Source: Actinokineospora spheciospongiae (lineage in GTDB: Bacteria; Actinomycetota; Actinomycetes; Mycobacteriales; Pseudonocardiaceae). From it: 64,000 bases of DNA. This document shows, piece after piece, positions 36,590-44,928 of the stretch; position 1 is the first letter of the stretch; every line of letters starts with the position of its first letter. The position numbers and the translations under genes were made by a program. The notes beneath the pieces were generated by a model. It made no database searches. It had not been told where the DNA came from and saw nothing but the letters and a program-made list of their open reading frames with translations. The stretch lies in NCBI RefSeq assembly GCF_000564855.1, contig NZ_AYXG01000139.1:62001-126000 (forward strand), in the 5' to 3' direction.

Positions 36590-37825
36590 GTGCAGATTTC
36601 ACGGGTGAGCTGGAAGTCCGCCGTCGGGGACGCCAAGTCCCCCCGGTTCCTGGAGATCCTGTCCACCGGGTTCCAGGAGTACGACGAGCGGACGAAGCAG
36701 TACGTCCCGCAGTACAAGGGGTGGACCAGCGAACTGAGCCTCCCCGAGCTGCTCGAGGTGTGGGACATGCTCAAGGACGTCGAGACCTTCCACTTCGCCC
36801 CCGAGCGGAAGGCGGAGCTGCGCAAGGAGGTCGAGGACCGGCAGGACCCGGTCAAGGTCGCCGAGCGGGAGCGGGTGGCGCGGGAGCGCGCCGACGCGCA
36901 GCGGGCCGTCGGGCAGCGGCTGCTGCAGCAGGGCCTGGTCGCCCTGGGCGGGGCCGGGACCACCTGGAAGGCGCGCAAGGCGCAGATCGAGAAGTGGTGG
37001 GCCGACCTGAAGGCCGCCGAGGCCAGGGAGACCTGGGCCGGTGCCTACGCCGCCAACCGCATGTCCGCCAGGCAGATCGGCGCGGACGGGCGCGGCGGCG
37101 AGTTCTCCATCGTCAACAGGGCCGCCCGCCGCGACCCCACCAAGCAGGTGAACATCACCCTCGACCGGTCGGCGAAGGGCGTGCTGGCGCGGATGGACCC
37201 GGCGAACTTCAACGACCCGGGGACCGGCGCGAACCACAAGGACGCGCTGGGCCTGCACGACCTCAGCGCCTCCCTGCTGGACGGGTCCAAGCCCACCGTC
37301 TTCGACCAGCTCAAGGGCTACGCCGACGCGGTCGTGGTGTTCATGCCGGTGCCCAGCGAGACCGACGCGCAGGTCTTCAACGCCATCTCCTCCCTGGCGG
37401 AGCCGGACGCGCCGGTGCTGCGCGGCTACCGCAACGCCCTCACCCGCGTCCGCCTGGCGCAGGGCAGCGACATGCACACGATCCTCGTCGACGACGGCGA
37501 GGGCCCGCCCGCCCCGGTGCGCGTCCGCTACGGGGTCACCGGCCGGGTCCAGCGGGCCAAGGGTGCCGCGGAGACCATCGCCGACGAGGTCGACATCGAT
37601 GTCCGCCGCACCAACGCGTTGCAGCACAACGTGATCCTCGGCGCGGGCGCGACGCAGACGGTCAACGAGATCGTGGTGGCCTACCGCAGGCACGCGTCGC
37701 CGGTGTTCCCCTGCTTCACCAGGTGGGACGAGGCCACCAAGCGCTTCAACGTCATCGAGGACGGCGACCCGACCAAGCCCACCGGCGCCTACATCACCAA
37801 CGCGGGCGTCTGGCACGACGCCTGA
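36590..37825 (+). CDS. Conserved-looking hypothetical protein, 411 residues
   Basis: Codon bias is strong and the GTG start is clear, but I do not recognise the family. The N-terminal part (1-130) is charged and helical (ERKAELRKEVEDRQDPVKVAERERVARERADAQRAV), possibly coiled coil. The middle has a Trp-rich helix (WKARKAQIEKWWADLKAAEARETWAGAYAANRM). The C-terminal part is beta-rich (VVVFMPVPSETDAQVFNAISSL, VNEIVVAYRRHASPVF). No signal peptide or membrane span. It stands alone between a divergent lipase gene and a terminator. Confidence 0.6.
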   Translation: MQISRVSWKSAVGDAKSPRFLEILSTGFQEYDERTKQYVPQYKGWTSELSLPELLEVWDMLKDVETFHFAPERKAELRKEVEDRQDPVKVAERERVARERADAQRAVGQRLLQQGLVALGGAGTTWKARKAQIEKWWADLKAAEARETWAGAYAANRMSARQIGADGRGGEFSIVNRAARRDPTKQVNITLDRSAKGVLARMDPANFNDPGTGANHKDALGLHDLSASLLDGSKPTVFDQLKGYADAVVVFMPVPSETDAQVFNAISSLAEPDAPVLRGYRNALTRVRLAQGSDMHTILVDDGEGPPAPVRVRYGVTGRVQRAKGAAETIADEVDIDVRRTNALQHNVILGAGATQTVNEIVVAYRRHASPVFPCFTRWDEATKRFNVIEDGDPTKPTGAYITNAGVWHDA

Positions 37826-37832
37826 CCCGGCC

Positions 37833-37861
37833 GCGGGCCCACGTCGACGGCGTGGGCCCGC
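37833..37861. terminator. Bidirectional terminator
   Basis: An 11-bp perfect inverted repeat (GCGGGCCCACG / CGTGGGCCCGC) with a 7-nt loop between convergent genes. Confidence 0.8.
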
Positions 37862-38248
37862 TCAGCGGCGGTCGAGCGCGGCGGCGACGGCGTCCAGCAC
37901 GGACGACCAGTGCGCGCGCTGCCGCTCGCGCTCGTCACCGTCGGCCATCCGCTCCTGGTGGAAGCGCAGCATCGTCCGACCGGACCCGCTCGCGCGCACG
38001 GCCACCTGGATGGTGGTCGTGCCGTGGGTGACGCGGATGCGGTCCCGCTCGCGGTAGCCGCGCACCTCGCCCTCCACCCCGCCTGCGGTGCGGAACGGCG
38101 CTCCCGGCTCGGGGTCGGGGTCCGCGCCCAGCCACAGCGCCAGCCCCTCCGGTCCGCTCAGGAAGTCCCAGACGACGGGCAGCGGGTGCGCCACGGTGCG
38201 CGACACCCCGATCTGCCAGCCCGCGTCCCTGGTGAGTCCGGTGGGCAC
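37862..38248 (-). CDS. SRPBCC / AHSA1-like protein
   Basis: A 128-residue START-like protein: IGVSRTVAHPLPVVWDFLSGPEGLALWLGA at the N-terminus is the typical AHSA1 opening, and the C-terminal helix (HWSSVLDAVAAAL) closes the pocket. Function is unknown; such proteins bind small hydrophobic ligands or assist Hsp90-like chaperones. It starts 4 bp after the CGNR gene stop, so the two are one operon. Confidence 0.8.
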   Translation of the reverse strand: MPTGLTRDAGWQIGVSRTVAHPLPVVWDFLSGPEGLALWLGADPDPEPGAPFRTAGGVEGEVRGYRERDRIRVTHGTTTIQVAVRASGSGRTMLRFHQERMADGDERERQRAHWSSVLDAVAAALDRR

Positions 38249-38252
38249 GTGC

Positions 38253-38834
38253 TCATCCCCCTTCGGTCCGGCGGGCCCGGGCGGCCCGCACCTTGTGCCG
38301 GTTGCCGCAGTGCTCCATCGAGCACCACCGCCTGCTCCCCGGCCGGGACGTGTCGACGTAGACCAGTCGGCAGTCCGCGGCGGAGCACGTCCTGACCCGG
38401 TGCGCGAACGCCCCGGTCAGCAGCTCCACCGCGTCCCTGGCGACCGTGGCGAGCAACTGCTCGCCGTCGGGTTCGCCCGCCCACGCCTTCGCCCCGCCCG
38501 GCCCGATCACCGGCGCGAGCGCCGGTCGCCGCGCCGCCGCGTTCACGACCTCCAGGTCCGCCCCGTCCGGGGTGGGCGCGTGCACCACCCGCAACAACGC
38601 GTCCCGGAACCGGCGAGCAGCCGCGACGTGCTCGGCGGTGACCCGCAACCGCGGCGTCGGGGTCAGCCGGGAGCGCTCCGCCCAAGCAACCAGGTCGTCC
38701 GGCGCGTGCAGCACCTCGTACCGCCGGTACGGGCCGGGTCCGCCGGTCACCAGCAGCTCCAGGCACAGCGCCCCGGGGTCGAACCGGTACTCCACGCCCG
38801 TGTGCGAGCGCAGCACCATCCCGGCCGAGGTCAT
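38253..38834 (-). CDS. CGNR zinc-finger (ABATE-type) regulator
   Basis: A 193-residue protein. The C-terminal finger shows CSAADCRLVYVDTSRPGSRRWCSMEHCGNRHKV, with the four cysteines and the CGNR signature; the N-terminal domain is the ABATE stress-induced region. Such proteins are probable transcription regulators. ATG 38834 lies in a palindromic AT-rich stretch (tgTAACCacTATAACCGGTTAcat, 38834-38856) that may be its own operator. Confidence 0.85.
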   Translation of the reverse strand: MTSAGMVLRSHTGVEYRFDPGALCLELLVTGGPGPYRRYEVLHAPDDLVAWAERSRLTPTPRLRVTAEHVAAARRFRDALLRVVHAPTPDGADLEVVNAAARRPALAPVIGPGGAKAWAGEPDGEQLLATVARDAVELLTGAFAHRVRTCSAADCRLVYVDTSRPGSRRWCSMEHCGNRHKVRAARARRTEGG

Positions 38835-38912
38835 GTAACCACTATAACCGGTTACATCCGGCAGGGCCACGTCGCCAGGGGTCCGCCCACAATGGCTGGG
38901 CTCCCCGCCCGC

Positions 38913-40574
38913 TCAGCGGCCGACGGCGGCGCGGTCGAGGATGGCGGTCACGTCGGCGGCCGCGGGCAGGGTGCCGTAGGCGTTGCCCCAGTCGCCGCCG
39001 AGGCGGGTGGCGCAGAAGGCGTCGGCGACGGGGGCGGGCGCGTGGCGGACCAGCAGCGACGCTTGCAGCGCCAGGGCCATCAGCTCGACGACGCGGCGCG
39101 CCCTGGCCTGGATGCCGTCCACATCGGACAGTTCGCGGCCGAGGCGGGCCACGGTGTCGTCGAGGTGGCGGTCGGCGCCCCGGGTGGTGGCCAGTTCGGT
39201 GAACAGGGCCTGCGCCGTCCCGGACTCCTTGGCCAAGGCGCGCAGGACGTCGAGGGCGGCGACGTTGCCCGAGCCCTCCCAGATGGAGTTCAGCGGCGCC
39301 TCGCGGTAGAGCCGCGGCATGCCGGATTCCTCGACGTACCCGTTGCCGCCCAGGCACTCCAGCGCCTCGGCGGTGAAGCCGGGGGCGCGCTTGGTCACCC
39401 AGTACTTGCCGACCGCGACGCCGATGCGGCGGAAGGCGCGCTCGGCCTCGTCGCCGCGCGCGGCCCGGTCGGCCGCCCCCGCCAGGCGCATGGTCAGCGT
39501 GGTCGCGGCCTCGGACTCCAGGGCGAGGTCGGCGAGGACGTTGCGCATCAGCGGCTGGTCGAGGAGCCGGGTCCCGAAGGCGCCGCGGTGGGCCGCGTGG
39601 TGCGCGGCCTCGACCAGGGCCTTGCGCATCAGCGTCGACGAGCCCGCCACGCAGTCCAGCCGGGTGCAGTTGACCATCTCGATGATCGTCCGGACGCCGC
39701 GCCCCTCCGGCCCGACCAGCCAGGCCACGGTGCCGTCGAACTCCGGCTCGGACGAGGCGTTGGAGCGGTTGCCCAGCTTGTCCTTCAGGCGCTGGATGCG
39801 GAAGGTGTTGCGGGTGCCGTCGGGCAGGACCCTCGGGACGAGGAAGCAGGACAACCCGCCCGGGGCCTGGGCCAGCACGAGGAACACGTCGCACATCGGC
39901 GCGGAGGTGAACCACTTGTGCCCGCGCAGGGTGAACACGCCGTCCTCGCCGGTGGGGGTGGCGGTGGTGGAGTTGGCGCGCACGTCCGAGCCGCCCTGCT
40001 TCTCGGTCATGCCCATCCCGGCCAGCAGTCCGCGCTTGCCCTCGGGCGCGCGCAGGCCCGGGTCGTAGACGCGGCTGGTCAGCCCCGGCTCGTAGGCCGC
40101 GGCCAGCGCGGGGGAGTGACGCAGCGCGGGCACCGCCGCGTAGGTCATCGCCGCCGGGCAGCCGTGGCCCGCCTCCGTGTGGCCCCACACCTGCAGGGCG
40201 GCGTACCTGGCCACGTGCGCGCCCGGCCGCTCGTCGGCCCACGCCGAGCCGAAGGTGCCCTCGGCGACCCCGACCCGCATCAGGCTGTGCCAGGCGGGGT
40301 GGAAGTCGACCTCGTCGACGCGGTGGCCGTAGCGGTCGTGGGTGCGCAGCACGGGCTCGTTGACGTCGGCCTGCTCCGCCCACTCCTGGGCCTCCGGCGA
40401 CCCGGCGTGCGCGCCCAGCCCGCGCAGGTCCTCCTCCGCCCAGCCCGCGCCCTCCCGCCGCAGTCCTTCGAGCAGCGCGGGGTTGTCGGAGGCGTCGTAG
40501 GGCGACAGCGGCGGCGGCTGGTTCTCCACCGCGTGCGTCGCGTGCTGGGTCGGCGTGGGCAGCGTGGAGGTCAT
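38913..40574 (-). CDS. aidB: AidB-family acyl-CoA dehydrogenase
   Basis: A 553-residue flavoprotein with AidB blocks throughout: NQPPPLSPYDASDNPALLEGLRREGAGW near the N-terminus, FHPAWHSLMRV, GMGMTEKQGGSDV, GHKWFTSAPM, RLKDKLGNRSNASSE, TRLDCVAGSS, the flavin-side ECLGGNGYVEES and LNSIWEGSGNVAALDVLRAL. E. coli AidB is induced by alkylating agents and binds DNA; length (about 540) matches. The mRNA seems leaderless (promoter ends 6 bp before ATG). The divergent PaaX-like repressor may regulate it. Confidence 0.92.
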   Translation of the reverse strand: MTSTLPTPTQHATHAVENQPPPLSPYDASDNPALLEGLRREGAGWAEEDLRGLGAHAGSPEAQEWAEQADVNEPVLRTHDRYGHRVDEVDFHPAWHSLMRVGVAEGTFGSAWADERPGAHVARYAALQVWGHTEAGHGCPAAMTYAAVPALRHSPALAAAYEPGLTSRVYDPGLRAPEGKRGLLAGMGMTEKQGGSDVRANSTTATPTGEDGVFTLRGHKWFTSAPMCDVFLVLAQAPGGLSCFLVPRVLPDGTRNTFRIQRLKDKLGNRSNASSEPEFDGTVAWLVGPEGRGVRTIIEMVNCTRLDCVAGSSTLMRKALVEAAHHAAHRGAFGTRLLDQPLMRNVLADLALESEAATTLTMRLAGAADRAARGDEAERAFRRIGVAVGKYWVTKRAPGFTAEALECLGGNGYVEESGMPRLYREAPLNSIWEGSGNVAALDVLRALAKESGTAQALFTELATTRGADRHLDDTVARLGRELSDVDGIQARARRVVELMALALQASLLVRHAPAPVADAFCATRLGGDWGNAYGTLPAAADVTAILDRAAVGR

Positions 40575-40580
40575 GACCCG

Positions 40581-40609
40581 ACATTACGTCCCCGTTGCGA
40601 CCGTGCCAA
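40581..40609 (-). promoter_or_regulatory. aidB promoter, overlapping a divergent dyad
   Basis: On the minus strand, TTGGCA (40609-40604), a 17-bp spacer and TAATGT (40586-40581) lie just ahead of the aidB ATG at 40574, so transcription should begin at or near the start codon. GACATTAC (40580-40587) and GTAATGTC (40614-40621) form an inverted repeat, giving a second TAATGT -10 in the opposite direction for the PaaX-like gene. Confidence 0.6.
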
Positions 40610-40628
40610 GGGTGTAATGTCATCGGCG

Positions 40629-41351
40629 ATGCGACCCGAGACCGACCTGCGCCCGCTGACCGCCCGCTCGGTCGTGCTCAGCCTGCTCCTCGGCGCCGAC
40701 CCACCCGAACTGCCCGGCCGCGACCTCGTCCGCCTGGCCGGACTCCTCGGCGTCGGCGAGTCGGCCCTGCGCGTGGCCCTGACCCGCATGGTCGGCGCGG
40801 GCGACCTCGTCCGCGCCGACGGCGTCCACCGGCTCTCCGACCGCCTCGTCGAGCGGCAGCGCAGGCAGAACGCCGCCCTGAACCCCGAGACGGCGACCTG
40901 GGACGGCGACTGGCACTGCGTCGTCGTCACCGCCACCGGCCGCAGCCCCGCCGACCGCGCCGCCCTGCGCACCGCCCTCACCGACCGCCGCCTGGCCGAG
41001 CTGCGCGAGGGCGTCTGGCTGCGCCCGGCCAACCTGCCCCTGGACACCCCCGCCCCGCCCGGCCTGGTCCAGGCGTTCCGAGCCCGCCCCGAGGCGGACC
41101 CGGCAGCCCTGGCCTCGACCCTGTGGGACCTCACCACGTGGTCGGCCACCGCGACCGCCCTGCACGACCTGCACCGCCGGGCGGCGACCCCGGCTGAGCG
41201 CTTCACCGCGGCCGCCGCGATCGTCCGCCACCTCGCCGCCGACCCGGTCCTCCCGCCGCCGCTGCTCCCCGGGCCCTGGCCCGCCGCGGACCTGCGCGCC
41301 GCCTACCGCGACTACCGCGCGGAGCTGACAGCCCTGCGGTCCGCTCTCTGA
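40629..41351 (+). CDS. PaaX-like transcriptional repressor
   Basis: A 240-residue protein. The N-terminal winged helix (LTARSVVLSLLLGADPPELPGRDLVRLAGLLGVGESALRVALTRMVGAGDLVR) and the central WDGDWHCVVVTATGR segment are typical of PaaX. PaaX responds to acyl-CoA esters, so control of the divergent acyl-CoA-dehydrogenase-like aidB is plausible. ATG 40629 is preceded by another in-frame ATG at 40617 that overlaps the -10. Confidence 0.85.
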   Translation: MRPETDLRPLTARSVVLSLLLGADPPELPGRDLVRLAGLLGVGESALRVALTRMVGAGDLVRADGVHRLSDRLVERQRRQNAALNPETATWDGDWHCVVVTATGRSPADRAALRTALTDRRLAELREGVWLRPANLPLDTPAPPGLVQAFRARPEADPAALASTLWDLTTWSATATALHDLHRRAATPAERFTAAAAIVRHLAADPVLPPPLLPGPWPAADLRAAYRDYRAELTALRSAL

Positions 41352-41464
41352 AGCCGCGCCCGGCTCCGCACCCGCTGGGAACGCCGTGGCGACACCCACG
41401 GGGCTCGCCACCCGCGTCATCACCCGGCGCCACGTCCCACGACTCCGCGGCACCCCCCGCTGAT

Positions 41465-42358
41465 CTAGAGCACGGACAGCGCCTCGACGACCCGCTCCCA
41501 CCGACCCCGGTCGTCGCGGACCGCCCGGTTCATCTCGACGTGCAGGAAGACGGTGCCGTTCTCGGCCGCCGCCCGGCCCTGCGCGTTGCGCCCGCCCTCC
41601 AGGTTCCCGCACCGGTCCGCCCACGCCAGGCAGACCCGCGACCCGCCGAGCGCGTCGGCGACCTCCCTGGCCTCCTCGGTGACCTCCCCGGCTCCGGTCG
41701 ACAGCACGACGTCGGTCCCGGGGAGGCTGGCGTTGTCGAACCCGTGCACCTGCACCTGCGGCAGCCCGAGCCCGGTGACCAGGGCGTGGAACATCGAGTC
41801 CACCCGGTGGGCGACGTCCCCGGCGCCGTTCGCCGCGCGCCGGTGCGTGCCCGCCACGGCCAGCACCGCGCCCGGCCGGGCGCGGAACAGCGCCAGGCCG
41901 ACCTCCTCGGTGTCGAGGTCGGAGTTCGGGTGCGGCACCTCGACGACGACCCGCGGGGGCGTGTCGAGGTCGATGACGTAGAGCCCCCACGCCCGCTCGC
42001 CCGAGGACTCCTGCACCGCCATCCCGTACCGGCGGCCGGTCTCCGCGTCGGTGCCGACCCGGTAGTCGAAACCGAACGGCGCGAACGCCGACCTCGCCGC
42101 GCCGGTGTCCCCGGCGGTGGCCAGGCCGAGCGCGCCCGCCACCCCGGACCGCTCCCCGGGGTCCGGCGGGCGGTACGCGGCGTCCGGCTCGCGGGTGCGG
42201 GCGAAGTCACGGACCGTGGCCGCGAGGTCCGATGATCCCCCCGGCTCCGGGGCGCACGCGGCGGTGCAGGCGAGGACACCGACCGCCAGCCCGACCAGTG
42301 CCCGCCTCGCGGCGGGGAGTGCGTTCACCAAGCCTCGCAAAGGTTTTGCTCCATTCAC
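41465..42358 (-). CDS. Lipoprotein, putative metal-dependent hydrolase
   Basis: A 297-residue protein with a lipoprotein signal (LVGLAVGVLACTAAC). The mature part contains VEVPHPNSDLDTEEVG, VAGTHRRAANGAGDVAHRVDSMFHALV, VQVHGFDN and LHVEMNRAV: His/Asp/Glu placements that look like a zinc-peptidase-type site (H-x3-D...E, H-x-E). It is divergent from the poly-gamma-glutamate operon across 164 bp, so a role in trimming that polymer is attractive but inferred. Confidence 0.65.
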   Translation of the reverse strand: MNGAKPLRGLVNALPAARRALVGLAVGVLACTAACAPEPGGSSDLAATVRDFARTREPDAAYRPPDPGERSGVAGALGLATAGDTGAARSAFAPFGFDYRVGTDAETGRRYGMAVQESSGERAWGLYVIDLDTPPRVVVEVPHPNSDLDTEEVGLALFRARPGAVLAVAGTHRRAANGAGDVAHRVDSMFHALVTGLGLPQVQVHGFDNASLPGTDVVLSTGAGEVTEEAREVADALGGSRVCLAWADRCGNLEGGRNAQGRAAAENGTVFLHVEMNRAVRDDRGRWERVVEALSVL

Positions 42359-42522
42359 CGTGGGTAATCATCTGTGAGAGAGCTGAGTCACAGCGCGTCT
42401 ATTCGTGTAACAAATCCCGTAGCTTTGACGCTTCCTATCACGCAGCGGATGACTGTTCATCCACTTGGGTGATGTCGCTGGGGGACGCGCCGAGGTCAAG
42501 GGCGCCGAGGAGAACACCTGCG

Positions 42523-44928
42523 GTGGCCGACGACGCGCGACGCCAGCCCCGACCCGGTCGGACGCTCACCGACCAGATACCGGAAAGCGGCTTCCCCTCC
42601 GGGGTCGGCACGCCGTCGGCGGTCGTGCTGGTCCTGCTGGTGTTGCTGGCCGCCCTCACCACAGTGCTGCTGCAGGTGCGCGACCCCGGCGTCGCGCCCG
42701 CGGCGGTGGTCGACTCCGAGCAGCAGCTCGCGCTCAGCGCGGGCCGGGCGGTGGGCGTCTCCGCGAGCCGCAACGCCACCGACCTGCGCACCGCCACCGC
42801 GATCCCGGCCTCGCCGGAGGCCCTGCTCGCCGGGCTGGCCACCGACCGCCGCTGGCGCGGGCTGGCCGTGCTGGACGGTGCCACCAGGTCGCTGCTGGCC
42901 GCGCGCGGCGAAGCCGTGCCCGTGCACCTGGTGCCCACCGTGCTCGACCAGGCCGCGGTGCTCCCGACCACCGACGCGGGCGGCAGGCTGACCCTGGTCA
43001 CCGCGCTCGTGCTGGCCGACAACCGGATTCTCGTCGCCACCAGCCGCACCCGGCTGCCCGACGTCGGTGTGGACGCCGACCCCGACCGCGCGGTGCTGGT
43101 CACCGACGCCACCGGCCGCGTCCTGGACACGCGTGGCACCCCGCCCCCCGCCACCGACGGCGCGACGGCGGAGCTGATCGGCCTGGCCGCCGCCGCGGCC
43201 GCGGGCGGGCAGGCGGGCACCGTGCTCGGCGACCCGGTGGCCGGGTGGCAGACCGTGGTCACCCACGCCCCGATCACCGTCGACGGCACCGGCGGTGGAC
43301 TGGGCATCGGCGTGGTCGCGGTGGTGCGCACCCCGGTCACCGCGGGCGCCGAGCAGGACCTGGGGCTGCTCCCCGGCGCCGTGCTGCTCGGGCTGGCCCT
43401 GCTGGGGTTCCTGCTCATCCGCGCCACCCTGGTCCGCCCGGTGCACCGGTTGCGCGCCGACGCGCTGGCGGTCGCGGGCGGCGACCTCGACACCGACGTC
43501 GCGCTGCCCCGGGCCCGCGAGGTGCGGCGGGTGGCGGTGGCCGTCGAGCACTGCCGGGCGGTGCTGCGCGAAACCGGGCCGAAGGTCGCCGGGGACCGGC
43601 CCGGCCTGCCCGCGGTCGCCGCGGTGGGCCTGGCCGCGACCCTGGTCCTGGGCTGGTCGGCGACGCTGGTGCTGACCGTGGCCACCGGCACCGCCGAGGT
43701 GCCCGACGCGGTGGTGACCAGCCTGCGCAACCGCGCCGTCGCGGTCACCACGACCCTGCGCCGCGGTGTCAACGACGGGGTCGCGGACCTGGCGGCCGTG
43801 GCCCTGCTCGGCGCGGGCAAGGACCCGGCGGCCCTGCGCCCCGCCCTGGAGAACCTGGTCTCCACCCAGACCCGCTACCGCAGCGCGTACCTGGTCGACG
43901 CGAGCGGCGCCGTGTCCGGCGTGGTCGGTCGCGAGCCCCTGCGCGAACAGGCGCCGGTGCCCGCGGAGGCCGGGGTGGCGCAGGGGGATCGCGAGGGCCC
44001 GGTACCGGTCCTCTACGCCCACGTCCCCGTGGCGGGAGGCGGCAGCCTGGTCGGCGAGTACGACACGCTCGCGCTGACCGGCCTGCTCGACCGCGCCCCC
44101 GGCGAGGTGCGGGTGCTCGACGGCCGGCACCGCACCATCCTGGCCACGGGCGGCTACGTCGCCTTCGAGCGGGTCGAGGACGACCGGCTGCGCACGGCCG
44201 CCGAGAGCGCTCGCGCGGGGACCCCGGTCGCCGAGGTCCGCGGCGCGGGCCTGGTGGTCTCCACGAAGCTCAGCGGTGGTGCCAGCAGCGCGCTGGACTG
44301 GGTCGTGGTGGCCGACCAGCCGGTGGCCGACCTCGCGCTGGCGGGCAGCGAGCTGCGGCGCAACGCGCTGACCGCGGCCCTGATCGGCGCCCTGGCCGCG
44401 CTGTTCCTGTTCGGCTGGCACTTCCTGGTCCTGGTCCGCCCGCTCAACCGGATCGGCGCCCACGCCGACGCGATCGCCGGTGGGGACACCTCCGGCGTGG
44501 TCTACCCGCAGCACCAGGACCAGATCGGCACCATCGCGTCCTGCCTGGAGATCTGCCGCCAGGCCCTGACCGGGGGAGCGGGGCGGCTCGGCGAGGTCCG
44601 CCGCCCCCGCGGCGCCGCGACCGAGGCCACCGAACTGGTCGCCCCGGTCCGGGTCGGGCAGCACCCGGCCGAGGCGACCGAACTGCTCACCCCGGTCAGC
44701 GCCGAGCAGCGCCCGGCCGAACGCGACCGGCGCGGCCGCGGCGACGCCCCCGGGCACCGGGAACCGCCGCGGCAGCGCCCCCGCGCCCCCCAGCGCGACC
44801 ACGCCGGTGAGCCCGACCCGCCCCGGCGCCCGGACCGGGCACCGCACGGCGCCCGCACCGAGTCCCGCGAGCGACCCCCGCGGCGGACCGCGCCCGAGCG
44901 GCGCGACCGGTCGGGGCAGAGCACCTGA
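42523..44928 (+). CDS. Tandem transmembrane sensor with two HAMP domains and no output domain
   Basis: About 801 residues. The layout is duplicated: membrane helix (AVVLVLLVLLAALTTVLLQV), an extracellular sensor of about 220 residues, membrane helix (AVLLGLALLGFLLI), HAMP (RPVHRLRADALAVAGGDLDTDV); then a second helix-sensor-helix-HAMP set ending RPLNRIGAHADAIAGGDTSGV. No kinase, cyclase or methyl-acceptor domain follows, only an Arg/Pro-rich disordered tail of about 120 residues. The ATG of pgsB overlaps its stop (TGATG), so it is made with the poly-gamma-glutamate synthase and may regulate or anchor it. GTG 42523 has GAGGAG upstream; ATG 42472 is the alternative. Confidence 0.75.
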   Translation: MADDARRQPRPGRTLTDQIPESGFPSGVGTPSAVVLVLLVLLAALTTVLLQVRDPGVAPAAVVDSEQQLALSAGRAVGVSASRNATDLRTATAIPASPEALLAGLATDRRWRGLAVLDGATRSLLAARGEAVPVHLVPTVLDQAAVLPTTDAGGRLTLVTALVLADNRILVATSRTRLPDVGVDADPDRAVLVTDATGRVLDTRGTPPPATDGATAELIGLAAAAAAGGQAGTVLGDPVAGWQTVVTHAPITVDGTGGGLGIGVVAVVRTPVTAGAEQDLGLLPGAVLLGLALLGFLLIRATLVRPVHRLRADALAVAGGDLDTDVALPRAREVRRVAVAVEHCRAVLRETGPKVAGDRPGLPAVAAVGLAATLVLGWSATLVLTVATGTAEVPDAVVTSLRNRAVAVTTTLRRGVNDGVADLAAVALLGAGKDPAALRPALENLVSTQTRYRSAYLVDASGAVSGVVGREPLREQAPVPAEAGVAQGDREGPVPVLYAHVPVAGGGSLVGEYDTLALTGLLDRAPGEVRVLDGRHRTILATGGYVAFERVEDDRLRTAAESARAGTPVAEVRGAGLVVSTKLSGGASSALDWVVVADQPVADLALAGSELRRNALTAALIGALAALFLFGWHFLVLVRPLNRIGAHADAIAGGDTSGVVYPQHQDQIGTIASCLEICRQALTGGAGRLGEVRRPRGAATEATELVAPVRVGQHPAEATELLTPVSAEQRPAERDRRGRGDAPGHREPPRQRPRAPQRDHAGEPDPPRRPDRAPHGARTESRERPPRRTAPERRDRSGQST

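Noticed and set aside
38088-40628. Long plus-strand frame running into the PaaX-like gene
   Set aside because: The first 840 codons are antisense to the CGNR and aidB genes and have shadow composition; only the last 240 codons match PaaX.
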